Source of the DNA: Microbulbifer harenosus
Lineage (GTDB): Bacteria > Pseudomonadota > Gammaproteobacteria > Pseudomonadales > Cellvibrionaceae
DNA length: 64,000 nt
Direction: 5' to 3'
Assembly: GCF_005771435.1 (NCBI RefSeq)
Contig: NZ_VANI01000016.1
Location: 124,001 to 188,000 of the forward strand
In this document: positions 1 to 8,734 of the stretch, piece by piece
Layout of the letters: every line of letters begins with the position of its first letter
Numbering within the stretch: the stretch's first letter is position 1
Translations under genes and position numbers: made by a program
The notes under the pieces: generated by a model
What the model saw: the letters and a program-made list of their open reading frames with translations, nothing else
Database searches by the model: none
What the model was told of the DNA's origin: nothing

Positions 1-1
1 G

Positions 2-340
2 CACATTACCCACGCCAGCGATTTCAACGAAGGCGGCTGGCCGCTCACCATCGGTGACGATGTCACCATCGGACACAAGGCCTGCCTGCACGGCTGCACC
101 GTGGGCAGCCGGGTGCTGATCGGCATCGGCGCGATTGTACTGGACGGCGCGGTTATCGAAGACGAAGTCGTGCTCGCCGCCGGCGCGCTGGTACCGCCGG
201 GCAAGCGGCTGGAAAGTGGTTACCTGTATGTTGGCTCGCCGGCAAAACAAGCGCGGCCACTGTCGGAAAAAGAGAAAAAATTCTTCACCTACACCGCCGG
301 CAACTACGTAAAACTCAAGGATGAATATCTCGCAGGCTGA
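2..340 (+). CDS. gamma-carbonic-anhydrase-like hexapeptide-repeat protein (3' part)
   Basis: This is the C-terminal 112 residues of a left-handed beta-helix protein of the YrdA/PaaY gamma carbonic anhydrase family; the start lies before the window. The visible part has hexapeptide-type repeats (IGDDVTIGHKACLHGC, VLIGIGAIVLDGAVI, VVLAAGALVPPGKRL) and the family ending, a YVGSPAKQAR motif followed by an amphipathic helix. The histidine of IGHKACLHGC is where family members bind a metal. In pseudomonads a homologue lies in the same neighbourhood as aroE and hemF, as here. Whether it has carbonic anhydrase activity cannot be told from this fragment. It converges with the gene on the opposite strand that ends at 404. 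Confidence 0.85.
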   Translation, partial: HITHASDFNEGGWPLTIGDDVTIGHKACLHGCTVGSRVLIGIGAIVLDGAVIEDEVVLAAGALVPPGKRLESGYLYVGSPAKQARPLSEKEKKFFTYTAGNYVKLKDEYLAG

Positions 341-403
341 CGCAAAGGCCGCCGGCGCACAGCAAATGTTGCCATGTACGCCGGCCCCAGTTGCGCACCG
401 CGG

Positions 404-1837
404 TTATTGCGCCGATGCCTGCAGTGGCGTCGGCTCCAGTTCAATATCGTAGTAGTAGGGTCCAACCCATTTTTCCTTGCGCTTGTAGGCCTCCATCCGA
501 TGGTGCACATCGCGCAGGTCCCACTCCAGCCGGTCGGCAATCTTCACGGCCTTCTTCTGCAGCCGCTGTGCGCGCGGAAAATCGCCCCGCGCGGCAGCCA
601 CAGCCGCTTCGGTCTCCAGGATGCGGACCTTGTCGAAATAATTCACAGGCTCCGCCGCCACCAGCTTTTCCGCGTGCGACAACTCTTCCTGCGTAATCTG
701 GCCCGGGCCGGATACCAGCTCCCATGCCAACAGCAGGCCCGAGAAATAGTGGCCATTGGCCGCAGCGTTTTTTAGCCAGCGGATGGCGTGGGCGCGGCGC
801 TCTTCCTCAGGCATTGCCCCAGGACTGCTGGCCAGATACTGCTGTGCTTCGGGCAGGCCTGCGACCGCTGCGGCGCTGATCCATTTCATGCCGCCCTCAG
901 CGTCTGCTTCACACCCTCGCCCGGCGATCATATTGCGGCCAATCTCGTACTGGGCGTGCGGTATACCCTGCTTTGCCGACTCCAGATACCACCTGTTGGC
1001 GGTCTGATACTCCAGGTTTACGTCTTTCATATAGTGTTGGAAGGAGCGGAACACGCCGAGCCGATAGGCATACACATACTGCGCCAAGCCGTCGCCGGCC
1101 TCGGCCTTGTCTCGCCACTCCTGCAGCTCCGCAACCAGCCCTTGCTTGTTGTCGATCTTGCCGTGCATCGAGAACGAAATGGCGGTCTTGTAACCGCCGG
1201 TCGGCTGCGCAAGCGGCATCGGCTCATAGCGATAGTAAAGGGCCGACTCGCCCGCGGCCTGCGAAAAATCTTCCCCACTGGACTGCACCACTGCCACATC
1301 CCGCACGTGGCCACCGGGCATCACCGAATACTCCACCACCACGCGGCCAAACTGCCCCTTGCGCAACGCTGTCTGCGGGTATCGCGGCTGCTTCTTCGAC
1401 ACCGGTGTGCGGTCCACGTCGCACTCATCGTCTGAAAGCAGTACCGGCGCTAACTCCGTGCTCAGTACTTCTGTGCTATAGCTATCCAGCAGCGCATCCA
1501 GACGCGCCTTGGCCGCCTGCTGCTGCGCCACACTGAGGCCTGAGAAGACTTTCTCAGCAGTGAGCAACATGTTTTCCGTGTCAGACTCGGACCCCGCCAA
1601 CTGCATCCACGCCCAGGCCTCTACAGGGTCGCGCTCAACATACTCGCCCCGGTAGTACATGACTCCGATATTGAATGCCGAACTGTAGTCGCCGATCGCG
1701 GCCAGTGCGTCGAAGCTGCGGTAGGCTTCGGTAAAGTTTCCCGCAGTGTAGGCCTCCATGGCCTTGTCGAAATTTGCCTGTGCCGGCAGCGCAGCACCGG
1801 CGAGAATCAACATCATCCCGAGAAAAGTCCTTTTCAC
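404..1837 (-). CDS. exported Sel1-repeat protein with TonB C-terminal-type domain
   Basis: A 477-residue protein with a clear signal peptide (KR, hydrophobic core, AQA cleavage site near residue 21), so it acts in the periplasm or outer envelope. Residues about 25-80 and 285-345 contain Sel1/TPR-like helical repeats (AAIGDYSSAFNIGVMYYRGE; ESAKQGIPHAQYEIGRNMIAG). Between them, at about 150-230, lies a TonB C-terminal-like domain (QPRYPQTALRKGQFGRVVVEY ... VVQSSGEDFSQAA). The start is a GTG preceded by AGGAG at about seven bases. Combining a TonB-C fold with Sel1 repeats in a protein lacking a TonB membrane anchor suggests a scaffold or partner of an outer-membrane system rather than an energy transducer. 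The partner is unknown. Confidence 0.8.
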   Translation of the reverse strand: MKRTFLGMMLILAGAALPAQANFDKAMEAYTAGNFTEAYRSFDALAAIGDYSSAFNIGVMYYRGEYVERDPVEAWAWMQLAGSESDTENMLLTAEKVFSGLSVAQQQAAKARLDALLDSYSTEVLSTELAPVLLSDDECDVDRTPVSKKQPRYPQTALRKGQFGRVVVEYSVMPGGHVRDVAVVQSSGEDFSQAAGESALYYRYEPMPLAQPTGGYKTAISFSMHGKIDNKQGLVAELQEWRDKAEAGDGLAQYVYAYRLGVFRSFQHYMKDVNLEYQTANRWYLESAKQGIPHAQYEIGRNMIAGRGCEADAEGGMKWISAAAVAGLPEAQQYLASSPGAMPEEERRAHAIRWLKNAAANGHYFSGLLLAWELVSGPGQITQEELSHAEKLVAAEPVNYFDKVRILETEAAVAAARGDFPRAQRLQKKAVKIADRLEWDLRDVHHRMEAYKRKEKWVGPYYYDIELEPTPLQASAQ

Positions 1838-2148
1838 CGCAATCTCCTGTGTTTTTGTGTTCTTTGTTGCTACTTGGCGCGGAAGAATAACATTCAGGTG
1901 CGCAATTTTTCACCCGGGCCCGAGTCGCAACGGGTGATACGCGGATATTTCACTAGCGAAAAACACAGCAGTTACTGCACTTAGCCCTTCGACATTCCGC
2001 AGTTTCATCGCGGGCGGCCACCGAGTTCAACAATCATCAGTTCGCTGCCGCGGCAGAATGGCAACAGCCATTTGTACTAAACCTGATGTACCGGGCCTTG
2101 GATACACACAACGGCTCCTCTAAAAATCTACTGCTTTTGGACGACTCG
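1838..2148. other. intergenic region between divergent genes, nothing recognised
   Basis: About 310 bases separate the GTG start of the Sel1/TonB-C gene from the hydrolase start. It should hold two divergent promoters, but I see no clear operator, repeat or RNA. An in-frame upstream extension of the hydrolase (from 2086) lies here and is probably untranslated. Confidence 0.5.
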
Positions 2149-3396
2149 ATGACCGACTTCAGCCAACTGCGCATTGACGGCCAGCGCCTGTGGGATTCTT
2201 TGATGGAAATGGCGCAAATCGGCGCCACCGAAAAGGGGGGCTGCAACCGCCAGGCGCTTACCGACCTGGATAAACAGGGCCGCGACCTCTTCGTGCACTG
2301 GTGCAAAGACGCCGGTTGCGATGTCACGATTGATAAAATGGGCAACATCTTCGCCCGCCGCCAAGGCAATAACCCCCACCTGCCGCCAGTGCTCACCGGC
2401 TCGCACCTCGACACCCAGCCCACCGGCGGACGCTTCGACGGCGTCTACGGCGTACTCGCCGGCCTCGAAGTCGTGCGCACCCTGAACGACGCGGGCATCG
2501 AAACCGAAGCCCCGCTGGAAGTCGCGGTGTGGACCAACGAAGAAGGTGCGCGCTTTTCCCCCGCCATGATCGGTTCCGGCGTGTGGAGTGGAAACTTCGA
2601 CCTCGACTACGCCTACGCGCGCGCCGACAAGGAAGGCAAAACCTTCGGCAAAGAACTCGCGCGGATCGGCTACAAAGGAAAAGCGCCCGCGCAAGCGCGC
2701 CCCCTCAGCGCCGCCTTCGAAGTCCACATCGAACAGGGCCCGATCCTGGAAGCAGAACAGAAGCAGATTGGCGTGCTCACCGGCGTTCAGGGCATGCACT
2801 GGTACGACCTCACCCTCATCGGCCAACCCTGCCACGCCGGCCCCAGCCCCATGGAAGGCCGCCGCGACCCCTTCATGGGCCTGCACCGCATCCTCGACGC
2901 CCTCTACAAACTCGCCGCCGAACACGCCCCCTGGGCCCGCGCCACCTTCGGCGACATCCGCGTCGAACCCGGCAGCCGCAACACCGTCCCGGAAAAACTG
3001 GTCCTCGCCGTCGACCTGCGCCACCCGGACCAGAATATCCTCAACACCATGGACCAGCGCTTCCGCGAAATCGCCGCCCGCATCGCCGACGAAACCGGCC
3101 TCGAACACCAGATCCGCGACGAATGGCGCTCACCCGCGGTGAAATTTGACGAGAAGTGCGTGGAAGCCGTGCGCTCCGCTGTCGCCGAGCTCGGCTACAG
3201 CAACAAGGAAATGGTCTCCGGCGCCGGCCACGACTCCGTGTACATCTCCCGCGTCGCGCCCACCAGCATGATCTTCGTGCCCTGTGAAAAAGGCCTGAGC
3301 CACAACGAAGCGGAAAATGCGGAGCCGGAAGATCTGGAAGCGGGTGCGAATGTACTGCTGCACGCCATGCTGAAAATGGCAAACAGCGCCGTTTAG
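2149..3396 (+). CDS. Zn-dependent hydrolase, hydantoinase/carbamoylase (M20) family
   Basis: A 415-residue amidohydrolase of the N-carbamoyl-amino-acid hydrolase, allantoate amidohydrolase and beta-ureidopropionase group, which hydrolyses ureido compounds to an amine, ammonia and CO2. Metal-binding motifs are visible in order: GSHLDTQ (His86, Asp88), the EEGARF glutamates, EVHIEQGPILE, HAGPSPMEGRRDP, and the C-terminal GLSHNEAE. RNTVPEKL and DLRHPD are typical of the dimerisation domain. I chose the ATG at 2149 because homologues begin near LRIDGQRLWDSLMEMAQIG; the open frame extends 21 codons upstream without a better ribosome site. The next gene is an arginine-deiminase-fold enzyme in the same direction, which suggests the two act in sequence. 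The substrate cannot be read from sequence. Confidence 0.88.
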   Translation: MTDFSQLRIDGQRLWDSLMEMAQIGATEKGGCNRQALTDLDKQGRDLFVHWCKDAGCDVTIDKMGNIFARRQGNNPHLPPVLTGSHLDTQPTGGRFDGVYGVLAGLEVVRTLNDAGIETEAPLEVAVWTNEEGARFSPAMIGSGVWSGNFDLDYAYARADKEGKTFGKELARIGYKGKAPAQARPLSAAFEVHIEQGPILEAEQKQIGVLTGVQGMHWYDLTLIGQPCHAGPSPMEGRRDPFMGLHRILDALYKLAAEHAPWARATFGDIRVEPGSRNTVPEKLVLAVDLRHPDQNILNTMDQRFREIAARIADETGLEHQIRDEWRSPAVKFDEKCVEAVRSAVAELGYSNKEMVSGAGHDSVYISRVAPTSMIFVPCEKGLSHNEAENAEPEDLEAGANVLLHAMLKMANSAV

Positions 3397-3438
3397 ATTT
3401 TTCTCTTACAGAGTAAAGAAATTCAACGCGAAGCTCCT

Positions 3439-3551
3439 GCTGCCGGGGGCCATTCGCGAGACCTTCTAAAACAGGGATGTTTTAGAAGAGCCCCCAGGGA
3501 TGGGTTGAGGGGGGGCGCCTAGCCCGTGTCTCGCGAATGGCCACCGGCAGC
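3439..3551 (+). repeat. GGA-hexaloop double-hairpin element, copy A1
   Basis: Closing stem 3439-3462 / 3528-3551 (24 bp, one mismatch). Inside it, a 10-bp hairpin 3463-3472 / 3479-3488 with loop AGGGAT at 3473-3478, and a second AGGGAT at 3496-3501 closed by CCC/GGG. A GGGC/GCCC hairpin follows at 3513-3525. Homologous flanks (a GAAG-type box upstream, a GCGCC box downstream) are shared with the other copies. The element lies between two co-oriented genes, so it would be part of their mRNA if they are cotranscribed, with AGGGAT in the sense strand. No U-tract follows, so it is not a standard terminator. Confidence 0.85.
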
Positions 3552-3610
3552 AAGAGCGCCACAGAGCCAAAACAGCGCTCCTAAAAACCACAGAACTCGC
3601 GAGAACCACA

Positions 3611-4543
3611 ATGACCGAATTTACTTACAAACACCGCAACGACAATGGCGATACCGCCCCCCTCGCCCGCTGGGGTATCGACTCCGAGTACGGCGTACTC
3701 ACCGACCTGCTCGTCGGCCCCATCGACCACTACACCTGGCAAATGGGCAACGCCGCCTCCCGCCGCTCCGTGCGCCTCGGCCGCGAATTCAATGCCGATG
3801 TCGCCAAACGCCAGCACCAGGAAATGCTCGACGCCTACAAACACGCCGGCGTCACCACCCACCTGCTGCCCGCCGACGAAAACCTCCCCTACCAACTCTA
3901 CGCCCGCGACAGCAGCGTCATGACCCCCTGGGGCCCCATCGTCACCCAGATGTACTCCCCCTGGCGCCGTGGCGAATGGGTCGACGTGGTCAAGACTTAC
4001 CAAAAACTCGACATCCCGATTTACGACATCATCACCGCCGGCAGTTTAGAGGGCGGCGACTTCATGGTGCTCGAGCCCGGCGTCATCCTGTGCGGCCACT
4101 CCGGCGAGCGCACCTCACCGCAGGGTTTCAAGCAGATGAAAAGCTGGATCGAAAAAGAAGGCTGGGAAGTAAAAGGCTACGAGTTCGACCCCTACTTCCT
4201 GCATCTGGACGTGCTCGTCGCCGCACTCGCCGACAAATTAGTAGCCGTGTGTGTGGACGCGGTGGAGCCGGAACTGGTGCAGTGGTTCAAATCCCGCAAC
4301 TTCGAGATTATCGACATCTCCTACCCGCAAGTAATGGAACTGGGCGTCAACGTCGTCGCGCTCGGCAGTGATCGCGTAATGCTGCCATCGGACAACACCG
4401 AACTGAAAGAGAAATGCCGCGCGCGCGGCCTCACCGTCATCGACCCGGATATTTCCATGATCACCGCCGGCGGTGGCGGCGTGCACTGCATGTGCCAACC
4501 GCTCGCGCGCGCTTCCGTAAGGCCCGCAGTTTCCCCGGGTTAA
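3611..4543 (+). CDS. arginine deiminase / amidinotransferase-fold enzyme
   Basis: A 310-residue member of the guanidine-modifying superfamily (arginine deiminase, dimethylarginine dimethylaminohydrolase, amidinotransferases). Hallmarks visible are LYARDSSVMTPWG (substrate guanidine region), LEGGDFMVLEPGVILCGHSGERT, the HLDVLVAAL segment carrying the catalytic histidine, and the C-terminal GGGGVHCMCQPLAR with the expected nucleophile Cys293. Such enzymes turn a guanidino group into a ureido group (deiminase), remove methylamines, or transfer the amidino group. Its neighbour is a ureido-hydrolase-type enzyme, so a deiminase followed by a carbamoylase is the simplest reading, but the substrate is unknown. 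A repeat element fills most of the 214-base gap to the upstream gene. Confidence 0.85.
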   Translation: MTEFTYKHRNDNGDTAPLARWGIDSEYGVLTDLLVGPIDHYTWQMGNAASRRSVRLGREFNADVAKRQHQEMLDAYKHAGVTTHLLPADENLPYQLYARDSSVMTPWGPIVTQMYSPWRRGEWVDVVKTYQKLDIPIYDIITAGSLEGGDFMVLEPGVILCGHSGERTSPQGFKQMKSWIEKEGWEVKGYEFDPYFLHLDVLVAALADKLVAVCVDAVEPELVQWFKSRNFEIIDISYPQVMELGVNVVALGSDRVMLPSDNTELKEKCRARGLTVIDPDISMITAGGGGVHCMCQPLARASVRPAVSPG

Positions 4544-4555
4544 TTGAGCCCGCGA

Positions 4556-5074
4556 TTACGCAGCGTACTCAATTTCCACCAGACTGCAGCGCTGGGCAAT
4601 GCCCAGCGCCCGCTTGATGGTCGGGTAAACCGCTGCCGTCGCCACGCAGATTCCCAGCTCAATACGCTGAGCCTTGTCCAGTTGCTGGTCGATCCGCGCA
4701 TCCAGTTGCGGGTCAATGGCGCGGTAGCTGGCGACAGCACTGGCGAAGTCATAGACGTCCTTGAGACTTTCCGGGAGGCGGCTGCCGCCCTCGATGCATG
4801 CCTTTACCAGATTTTTATCCAGCCCCGCCTCCAGCGCCATGCGCACGGTCAGTTGCAGGCACTCGCCGCAGTCCGCTATCTGCATCGACGCCAGCCGGCT
4901 CACCCAGTAAATATCCAGCGGCAGCTGGTCGCGGTATAGGGACAGCGGTTGAAATCCCTGGAACGCCTCGTAACCCTTGGGCGCAAGCTGCAGGAAATCC
5001 TGCAGATACCCCACATCGTAGCGGTAATATTCACCAAACTCTGCCAGTTGTTGTTGTGCGGTTTTGTCATCCAC
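4556..5074 (-). CDS. carboxymuconolactone-decarboxylase/AhpD-like protein
   Basis: A 172-residue helical protein. The ADCGECLQLTVRMALEAG segment (about residues 66-84) has the CxxC arrangement and following helix seen in the carboxymuconolactone decarboxylase and AhpD family, whose members often have redox-active cysteines. The rest (LPLDIYWVSRLASMQIADCGEC; YRAIDPQLDARI) is less conserved. It converges with the deiminase-like gene 12 bases away and follows the DUF2938 gene on the same strand after 30 bases, so these two are probably one operon with the LysR gene upstream. Function is not established. Confidence 0.7.
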   Translation of the reverse strand: MDDKTAQQQLAEFGEYYRYDVGYLQDFLQLAPKGYEAFQGFQPLSLYRDQLPLDIYWVSRLASMQIADCGECLQLTVRMALEAGLDKNLVKACIEGGSRLPESLKDVYDFASAVASYRAIDPQLDARIDQQLDKAQRIELGICVATAAVYPTIKRALGIAQRCSLVEIEYAA

Positions 5075-5104
5075 AATTCACCTCCGGGTTTCATCAACGA
5101 ATAA

Positions 5105-5599
5105 CTATTGGAAAAAATTCGCCAGCACCGCGCTGCACCAAAGTCCCACGCCAAATGCACCGTGAGTCAGCACACTCAGGAGTCGCGCGCGCATCGGCCG
5201 GGGTGTGCGAGCGGCAGCGATACCGGCACCCAGTGCCGGCTGCATCACAAAAAATGGCAGCAGCACGGTAGCCAGACCGAAGGCGAGCGCTTCAGAAAGC
5301 CGCGGTGCCGCCACCCAGTCGTTGCCATAAATACCCAGCATTGCGGCGGCCAAAGCGATACCTGTCAGGTAGTGGGCGCTCCAGCCCAGCGCCGTTTCTG
5401 CCCTGACGGGCTGTGCCTTGCCGATATTGTCGTGGGTGAATGCGCGTGGCATATGCCCGATCCAGCGCCCCACCAAACGCCAATCCAGCGGAGCTATACC
5501 CGTGACCAGGCGCACGAACTGCCCCCAGATGTCGCAGACAAGCGTCGCCCCAATACCCAGCACCAGGCTGTTGCCTATCCATTGCCAAAATTCGCTCAC
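5105..5599 (-). CDS. DUF2938 integral membrane protein
   Basis: A 164-residue protein with about four hydrophobic segments (SLVLGIGATLVCDIWGQF; HYLTGIALAAAMLGIYG; ALAFGLATVLLPFFVMQPAL; HGAFGVGLWCSAVLANFF). The pattern and the motif RWIGHMPRGRF-like (here RWIGHMPRAFTHDNI) match the DUF2938 family, whose function is unknown. It lies 112 bases downstream of the LysR gene and just upstream of the AhpD-like gene, all on the minus strand. Confidence 0.75.
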   Translation of the reverse strand: MSEFWQWIGNSLVLGIGATLVCDIWGQFVRLVTGIAPLDWRLVGRWIGHMPRAFTHDNIGKAQPVRAETALGWSAHYLTGIALAAAMLGIYGNDWVAAPRLSEALAFGLATVLLPFFVMQPALGAGIAAARTPRPMRARLLSVLTHGAFGVGLWCSAVLANFFQ

Positions 5600-5711
5600 G
5601 AAAATACCTCTCCGCCACTTTTGATCATGCGCGAAGTTTCTACTGGAATATCCTTCAGTAAAAGTTGGTATCTATCGGAAATTCAGATAGGAAAAACGAT
5701 CAGGGAGAGAT

Positions 5712-6623
5712 CTACTGGGGAGGGCTGTAGTAGTTGCCGTAGAGACGATGCGCTTCCCGCGCAAACCAGCGTGCGGCAACGCCCTGTGCTGTGCGGTTGG
5801 ACCACAGCAGGTCTACACCGAGGCTCCAAGCCGAAAGTGCGCTGGTGAGCTTCAGCTCCACCAACCGACCACTTTTCAAGTAGGGGCGCGCCAGCTCGAA
5901 GGGCGCGTTTACCCAACCCACCCCCTTGGCGGCCAGTTCCAGCCCCTGCAAAAGGGAATCGGTGAACCAGCATTGGGCGGCGACCTGGGTATACGGGGGA
6001 TCGAGGGCGGATTCGCTGGCACTGCTGGCAATCAGAATCTGCCGGTAATTTGCCGCCTCGGCGAGGCTGGCCAGCGGCATTTGCGCGAGAGGGTGGTCCG
6101 GCGCAGCGAGGGTAAGGATCTGTTGCTGGCCGAGATTATTGGAGTCCACCTCGGCCGGATAACCACCCCGTGCGGTAACGAAAGCGAAATCGGCCTCACC
6201 TCGGCTGATCCGGTCGATGGCCCACTCCCCGTCGACACTACTGGCGTGGATCAGGGTGTTCGGAAACTGTTCGGCAAATGCCGCGAGCATGTCGTTCAGC
6301 CGGTCCGGCATGACCTGCTCTTCGAACAAAATCCTGAGTTGCGACTCTTCGCCGCCCTGATAGGAGTCCGCAGCCTGCTGCAGGCGACGCAATTGACCAA
6401 TCGAAAGGCGGGCCATCGGCAGCAAAGCGAGGGCTACATCGGTGGGTCTGGGGAATTTGCCGCTGCGGTCGAACAGCGCGAGACCGAGATCGAGCTCCAG
6501 GTTTTGTATCTGGGCACTCACCGCGGACTGGGCGCGACCGGTTTGGCGGGCAACTGCGGAAAAGGAGCCGAGCTCGCACGCGCTGACGAACAGCTGCAGT
6601 TGATCGAGACTGAGATTGCGCAC
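5712..6623 (-). CDS. LysR-family transcriptional regulator
   Basis: A 303-residue regulator. The N-terminal winged helix is clear (LDQLQLFVSACELGSFSAVARQTGRAQSAVSAQIQNLELDLG, residues about 5-46), followed by the substrate-binding domain. The open frame continues far upstream, but translation from the GTG at 6623 (VRNLSLDQLQLF), with GAGGG just before it, gives the standard LysR length; the upstream extension overlaps the next gene in another frame. Usual LysR autoregulation and control of a neighbour would point to the DUF2938/AhpD-like pair downstream. The effector is unknown. Confidence 0.88.
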   Translation of the reverse strand: MRNLSLDQLQLFVSACELGSFSAVARQTGRAQSAVSAQIQNLELDLGLALFDRSGKFPRPTDVALALLPMARLSIGQLRRLQQAADSYQGGEESQLRILFEEQVMPDRLNDMLAAFAEQFPNTLIHASSVDGEWAIDRISRGEADFAFVTARGGYPAEVDSNNLGQQQILTLAAPDHPLAQMPLASLAEAANYRQILIASSASESALDPPYTQVAAQCWFTDSLLQGLELAAKGVGWVNAPFELARPYLKSGRLVELKLTSALSAWSLGVDLLWSNRTAQGVAARWFAREAHRLYGNYYSPPQ

Positions 6624-6646
6624 AGCCCTCGCCCGCTCTGTGAGGT

Positions 6647-7048
6647 TTATTTGCCCTGGGCTCGCAACAGCCCGGACCCGGCAATACCGCCGGCCGCACA
6701 GGCGAGGATAATCACCAGCGGTGTCAGCGTCCCCAGGGCCAGCGCGCCGATGCCGAAGCCGCGCATGGGCAGCAACAGCAGCAACAGAATACCGGCGGGA
6801 ATCAGTGACAGCAGAAAACCACGGGCCACCCAGCTCTTGCGCCACGGCAGCAGGAAAATCAGGCCGCACACACCGCCCCACACCACGCGCTGGTAGATAT
6901 AGGCATTGGAGAGATGCGGGGCGATATCCACCGACAGCGCGCGGGTAATCCCGTAGTGCCCCAGCGCCCACAGGCCCAGCGCATAGGCGAGGCCGGCAAA
7001 ACAGCCCGCGGCAAAACACACCGACAGGTTTTTCAGGAATTCTCGCAC
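6647..7048 (-). CDS. hypothetical four-helix membrane protein
   Basis: A 133-residue protein made almost wholly of hydrophobic segments (VCFAAGCFAGLAYALGLWAL; VVWGGVCGLIFLLPW; GFLLSLIPAGILLLLLLPM; LTPLVIILACAAGGIAGSG) with positive ends. I do not recognise a named family. It sits 26 bases after purK on the same strand and 23 bases before the LysR gene, so it may be cotranscribed with purE-purK. Confidence 0.7.
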   Translation of the reverse strand: MREFLKNLSVCFAAGCFAGLAYALGLWALGHYGITRALSVDIAPHLSNAYIYQRVVWGGVCGLIFLLPWRKSWVARGFLLSLIPAGILLLLLLPMRGFGIGALALGTLTPLVIILACAAGGIAGSGLLRAQGK

Positions 7049-7074
7049 TTATTATCTCCTGTTATTTTGCCCGA

Positions 7075-8190
7075 TCAGGCGGGTCTTTTCGTCGGACCGT
7101 ACAGCTCTTCCAGCATGCTGTCGATGCGCGCGGCGAGTGCTTCCTGGGTGTCGTCCAGCAGGATCACGTGGCCCATCTTGCGCCCGGGGCGCAGTTCCTT
7201 ACCGTAGGACCACACGCCTTCGTTCGGCAGTGCGGGGGTTTTGTCGACGCCGAGCATGTTGATCATCACCGCCACGCGCTCGCAGTGGGTTTCGCCGAGC
7301 GGCATGCCGAGGATCGCGCGCACATGGTTGGCGAACTGGCTGGTATCGGCACCGGCCAGGGTCCAGTGACCGCTGTTGTGCACCCGCGGCGCCAGCTCGT
7401 TGATCAGCAGGCCGTCGTCGGTAACAAAGCACTCCATGGCGAGCACACCCACATAGTCCCAGGCATTCATCAGAGTGGCCAGGTAAGTCTCAGCGGTGTG
7501 CTGCAGCGCCTCGCTCACGTGAGGCGCCGGTGCGGTGGAGACCAGCAGGGTGCCCTGGTAGTGGTCGTTTTCCGCCAGCGGGTAGGTGATCACGGCACCG
7601 TCGGCGGTGCGCGCGCCGATCAGGGAAACTTCGCGGGAGAAGTGAATGCCCTGCTCCACCACGTATTCCGATTCGGGTACATCGTTGGCGATGGCCGCGA
7701 GATCCTCGTCGCTGTTCACCCGCCACTGGTTCTTGCCGTCGTAGCCGTGTTCACAGCTTTTGATGAACGAGGGGTAGCCGAGCTGTTTTACCGCCGCGCA
7801 GATCTCCGCGTAATTGCTGGCCGGCAGGAACGGTGCCACCGGCAGGCCGGCGGCAGTGATGGCGGTTTTCTCGCGCAGGCGGTGCTGGGTTTTTTCAAAC
7901 GCGTCCGGGCGCGGGTAGACCGGGCAGAATTTTTCCAGCGCGCGCAGCAGCTCCACGGATACGCCCTCGCGCTCGGCGGTAATCACCTCTGGCTCGCCCA
8001 TGGCGCGGTACAGGGCCTCGATATCCGCACCGCTGGAGGCGTCGACGATCGTGCCGAGCCCCTCCACGCAGGTGGTGTTCTCACCGCCCTCGGCGAGGAA
8101 ACTGAATTCAATGCCCAGCGGGCGCGCTTCCTGGGCCATCATCTGCGCCAGCTGGCCGCAGCCGACAATGCCTACTCGTCTCTCGGTCAT
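7075..8190 (-). CDS. purK: 5-(carboxyamino)imidazole ribonucleotide synthase
   Basis: A 371-residue ATP-grasp enzyme that carboxylates AIR with ATP and bicarbonate to give N5-CAIR in purine biosynthesis. The N-terminal nucleotide fold (VGIVGCGQLAQMMAQEARPLG) and ATP-grasp segments (KSCEHGYDGKNQWRV; EQGIHFSREVSLIGAR; VLAMECFVTDDGLLINELAPRVHNSGHWT) are all present, and the length is normal. It follows purE by 52 bases on the same strand, the usual purEK operon. Confidence 0.97.
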   Translation of the reverse strand: MTERRVGIVGCGQLAQMMAQEARPLGIEFSFLAEGGENTTCVEGLGTIVDASSGADIEALYRAMGEPEVITAEREGVSVELLRALEKFCPVYPRPDAFEKTQHRLREKTAITAAGLPVAPFLPASNYAEICAAVKQLGYPSFIKSCEHGYDGKNQWRVNSDEDLAAIANDVPESEYVVEQGIHFSREVSLIGARTADGAVITYPLAENDHYQGTLLVSTAPAPHVSEALQHTAETYLATLMNAWDYVGVLAMECFVTDDGLLINELAPRVHNSGHWTLAGADTSQFANHVRAILGMPLGETHCERVAVMINMLGVDKTPALPNEGVWSYGKELRPGRKMGHVILLDDTQEALAARIDSMLEELYGPTKRPA

Positions 8191-8242
8191 TTCCGGTATA
8201 CCTCTGAATTCGTACGTCTTCTCTGCTCCGTTCTCGCCAGTC

Positions 8243-8734
8243 TTATTCGACTTCGAACGGTACGCCGGCGCTCTGGCTCTCGCGCCACTGAATCAGACGC
8301 TGCTGCAGCTCCGGGTCCGACAGGGACAGCATCTGCGCCGCCATCAGGCCCGCGTTGTAGGCACCGGAGGCGCCCACCGCCTGAGTGGCCACGGCCACGC
8401 CCTTGGGCATCTGTACAATAGACAGCAGGCTGTCCATGCCGGTCATGAACTTGCTCTCCACCGGCACGCCGATCACCGGCAGCGGGGTCATGGCGGCAAT
8501 CATGCCCGGCAGGTGCGCGGAACCGCCGGCGCCGGCAATGATCACTTTGGTGCCGCGCTCGTGGGCGGTGGTGGCGAACTCCACCATGCGCTGGGGCGTG
8601 CGGTGGGCGGAAACCACCGCCGTGGCAAAGGGGACTCCCAGTTCGGTGAGGGGCTTGGTCGCCATTTGCATGGTCGGCCAGTCAGATTGGGACCCCATCA
8701 CGATGGTGACTGTTTCGAAGGGAATCTGTTTCAC
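8243..8734 (-). CDS. purE: N5-carboxyaminoimidazole ribonucleotide mutase
   Basis: A 163-residue class I PurE. It moves the carboxyl group of N5-CAIR to carbon 4 to give CAIR. The signature [23 protein letters not shown] and SAHRTPQRM (catalytic His) are near the N terminus, and [26 protein letters not shown] follows. It precedes purK in a typical two-gene operon. Confidence 0.97.
   Translation of the reverse strand: MKQIPFETVTIVMGSQSDWPTMQMATKPLTELGVPFATAVVSAHRTPQRMVEFATTAHERGTKVIIAGAGGSAHLPGMIAAMTPLPVIGVPVESKFMTGMDSLLSIVQMPKGVAVATQAVGASGAYNAGLMAAQMLSLSDPELQQRLIQWRESQSAGVPFEVE

Noticed and set aside
2128..3108. 326-residue minus-strand frame opposite the Zn hydrolase
   Set aside because: Shadow of a complete metal-dependent hydrolase; Gly/Ala/Val-rich low-information product.
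5712..7019. 435-residue form of the LysR protein
   Set aside because: The N-terminal 130 residues overlap the membrane protein gene in another frame and show no domain; the GTG at 6623 gives the normal LysR length.
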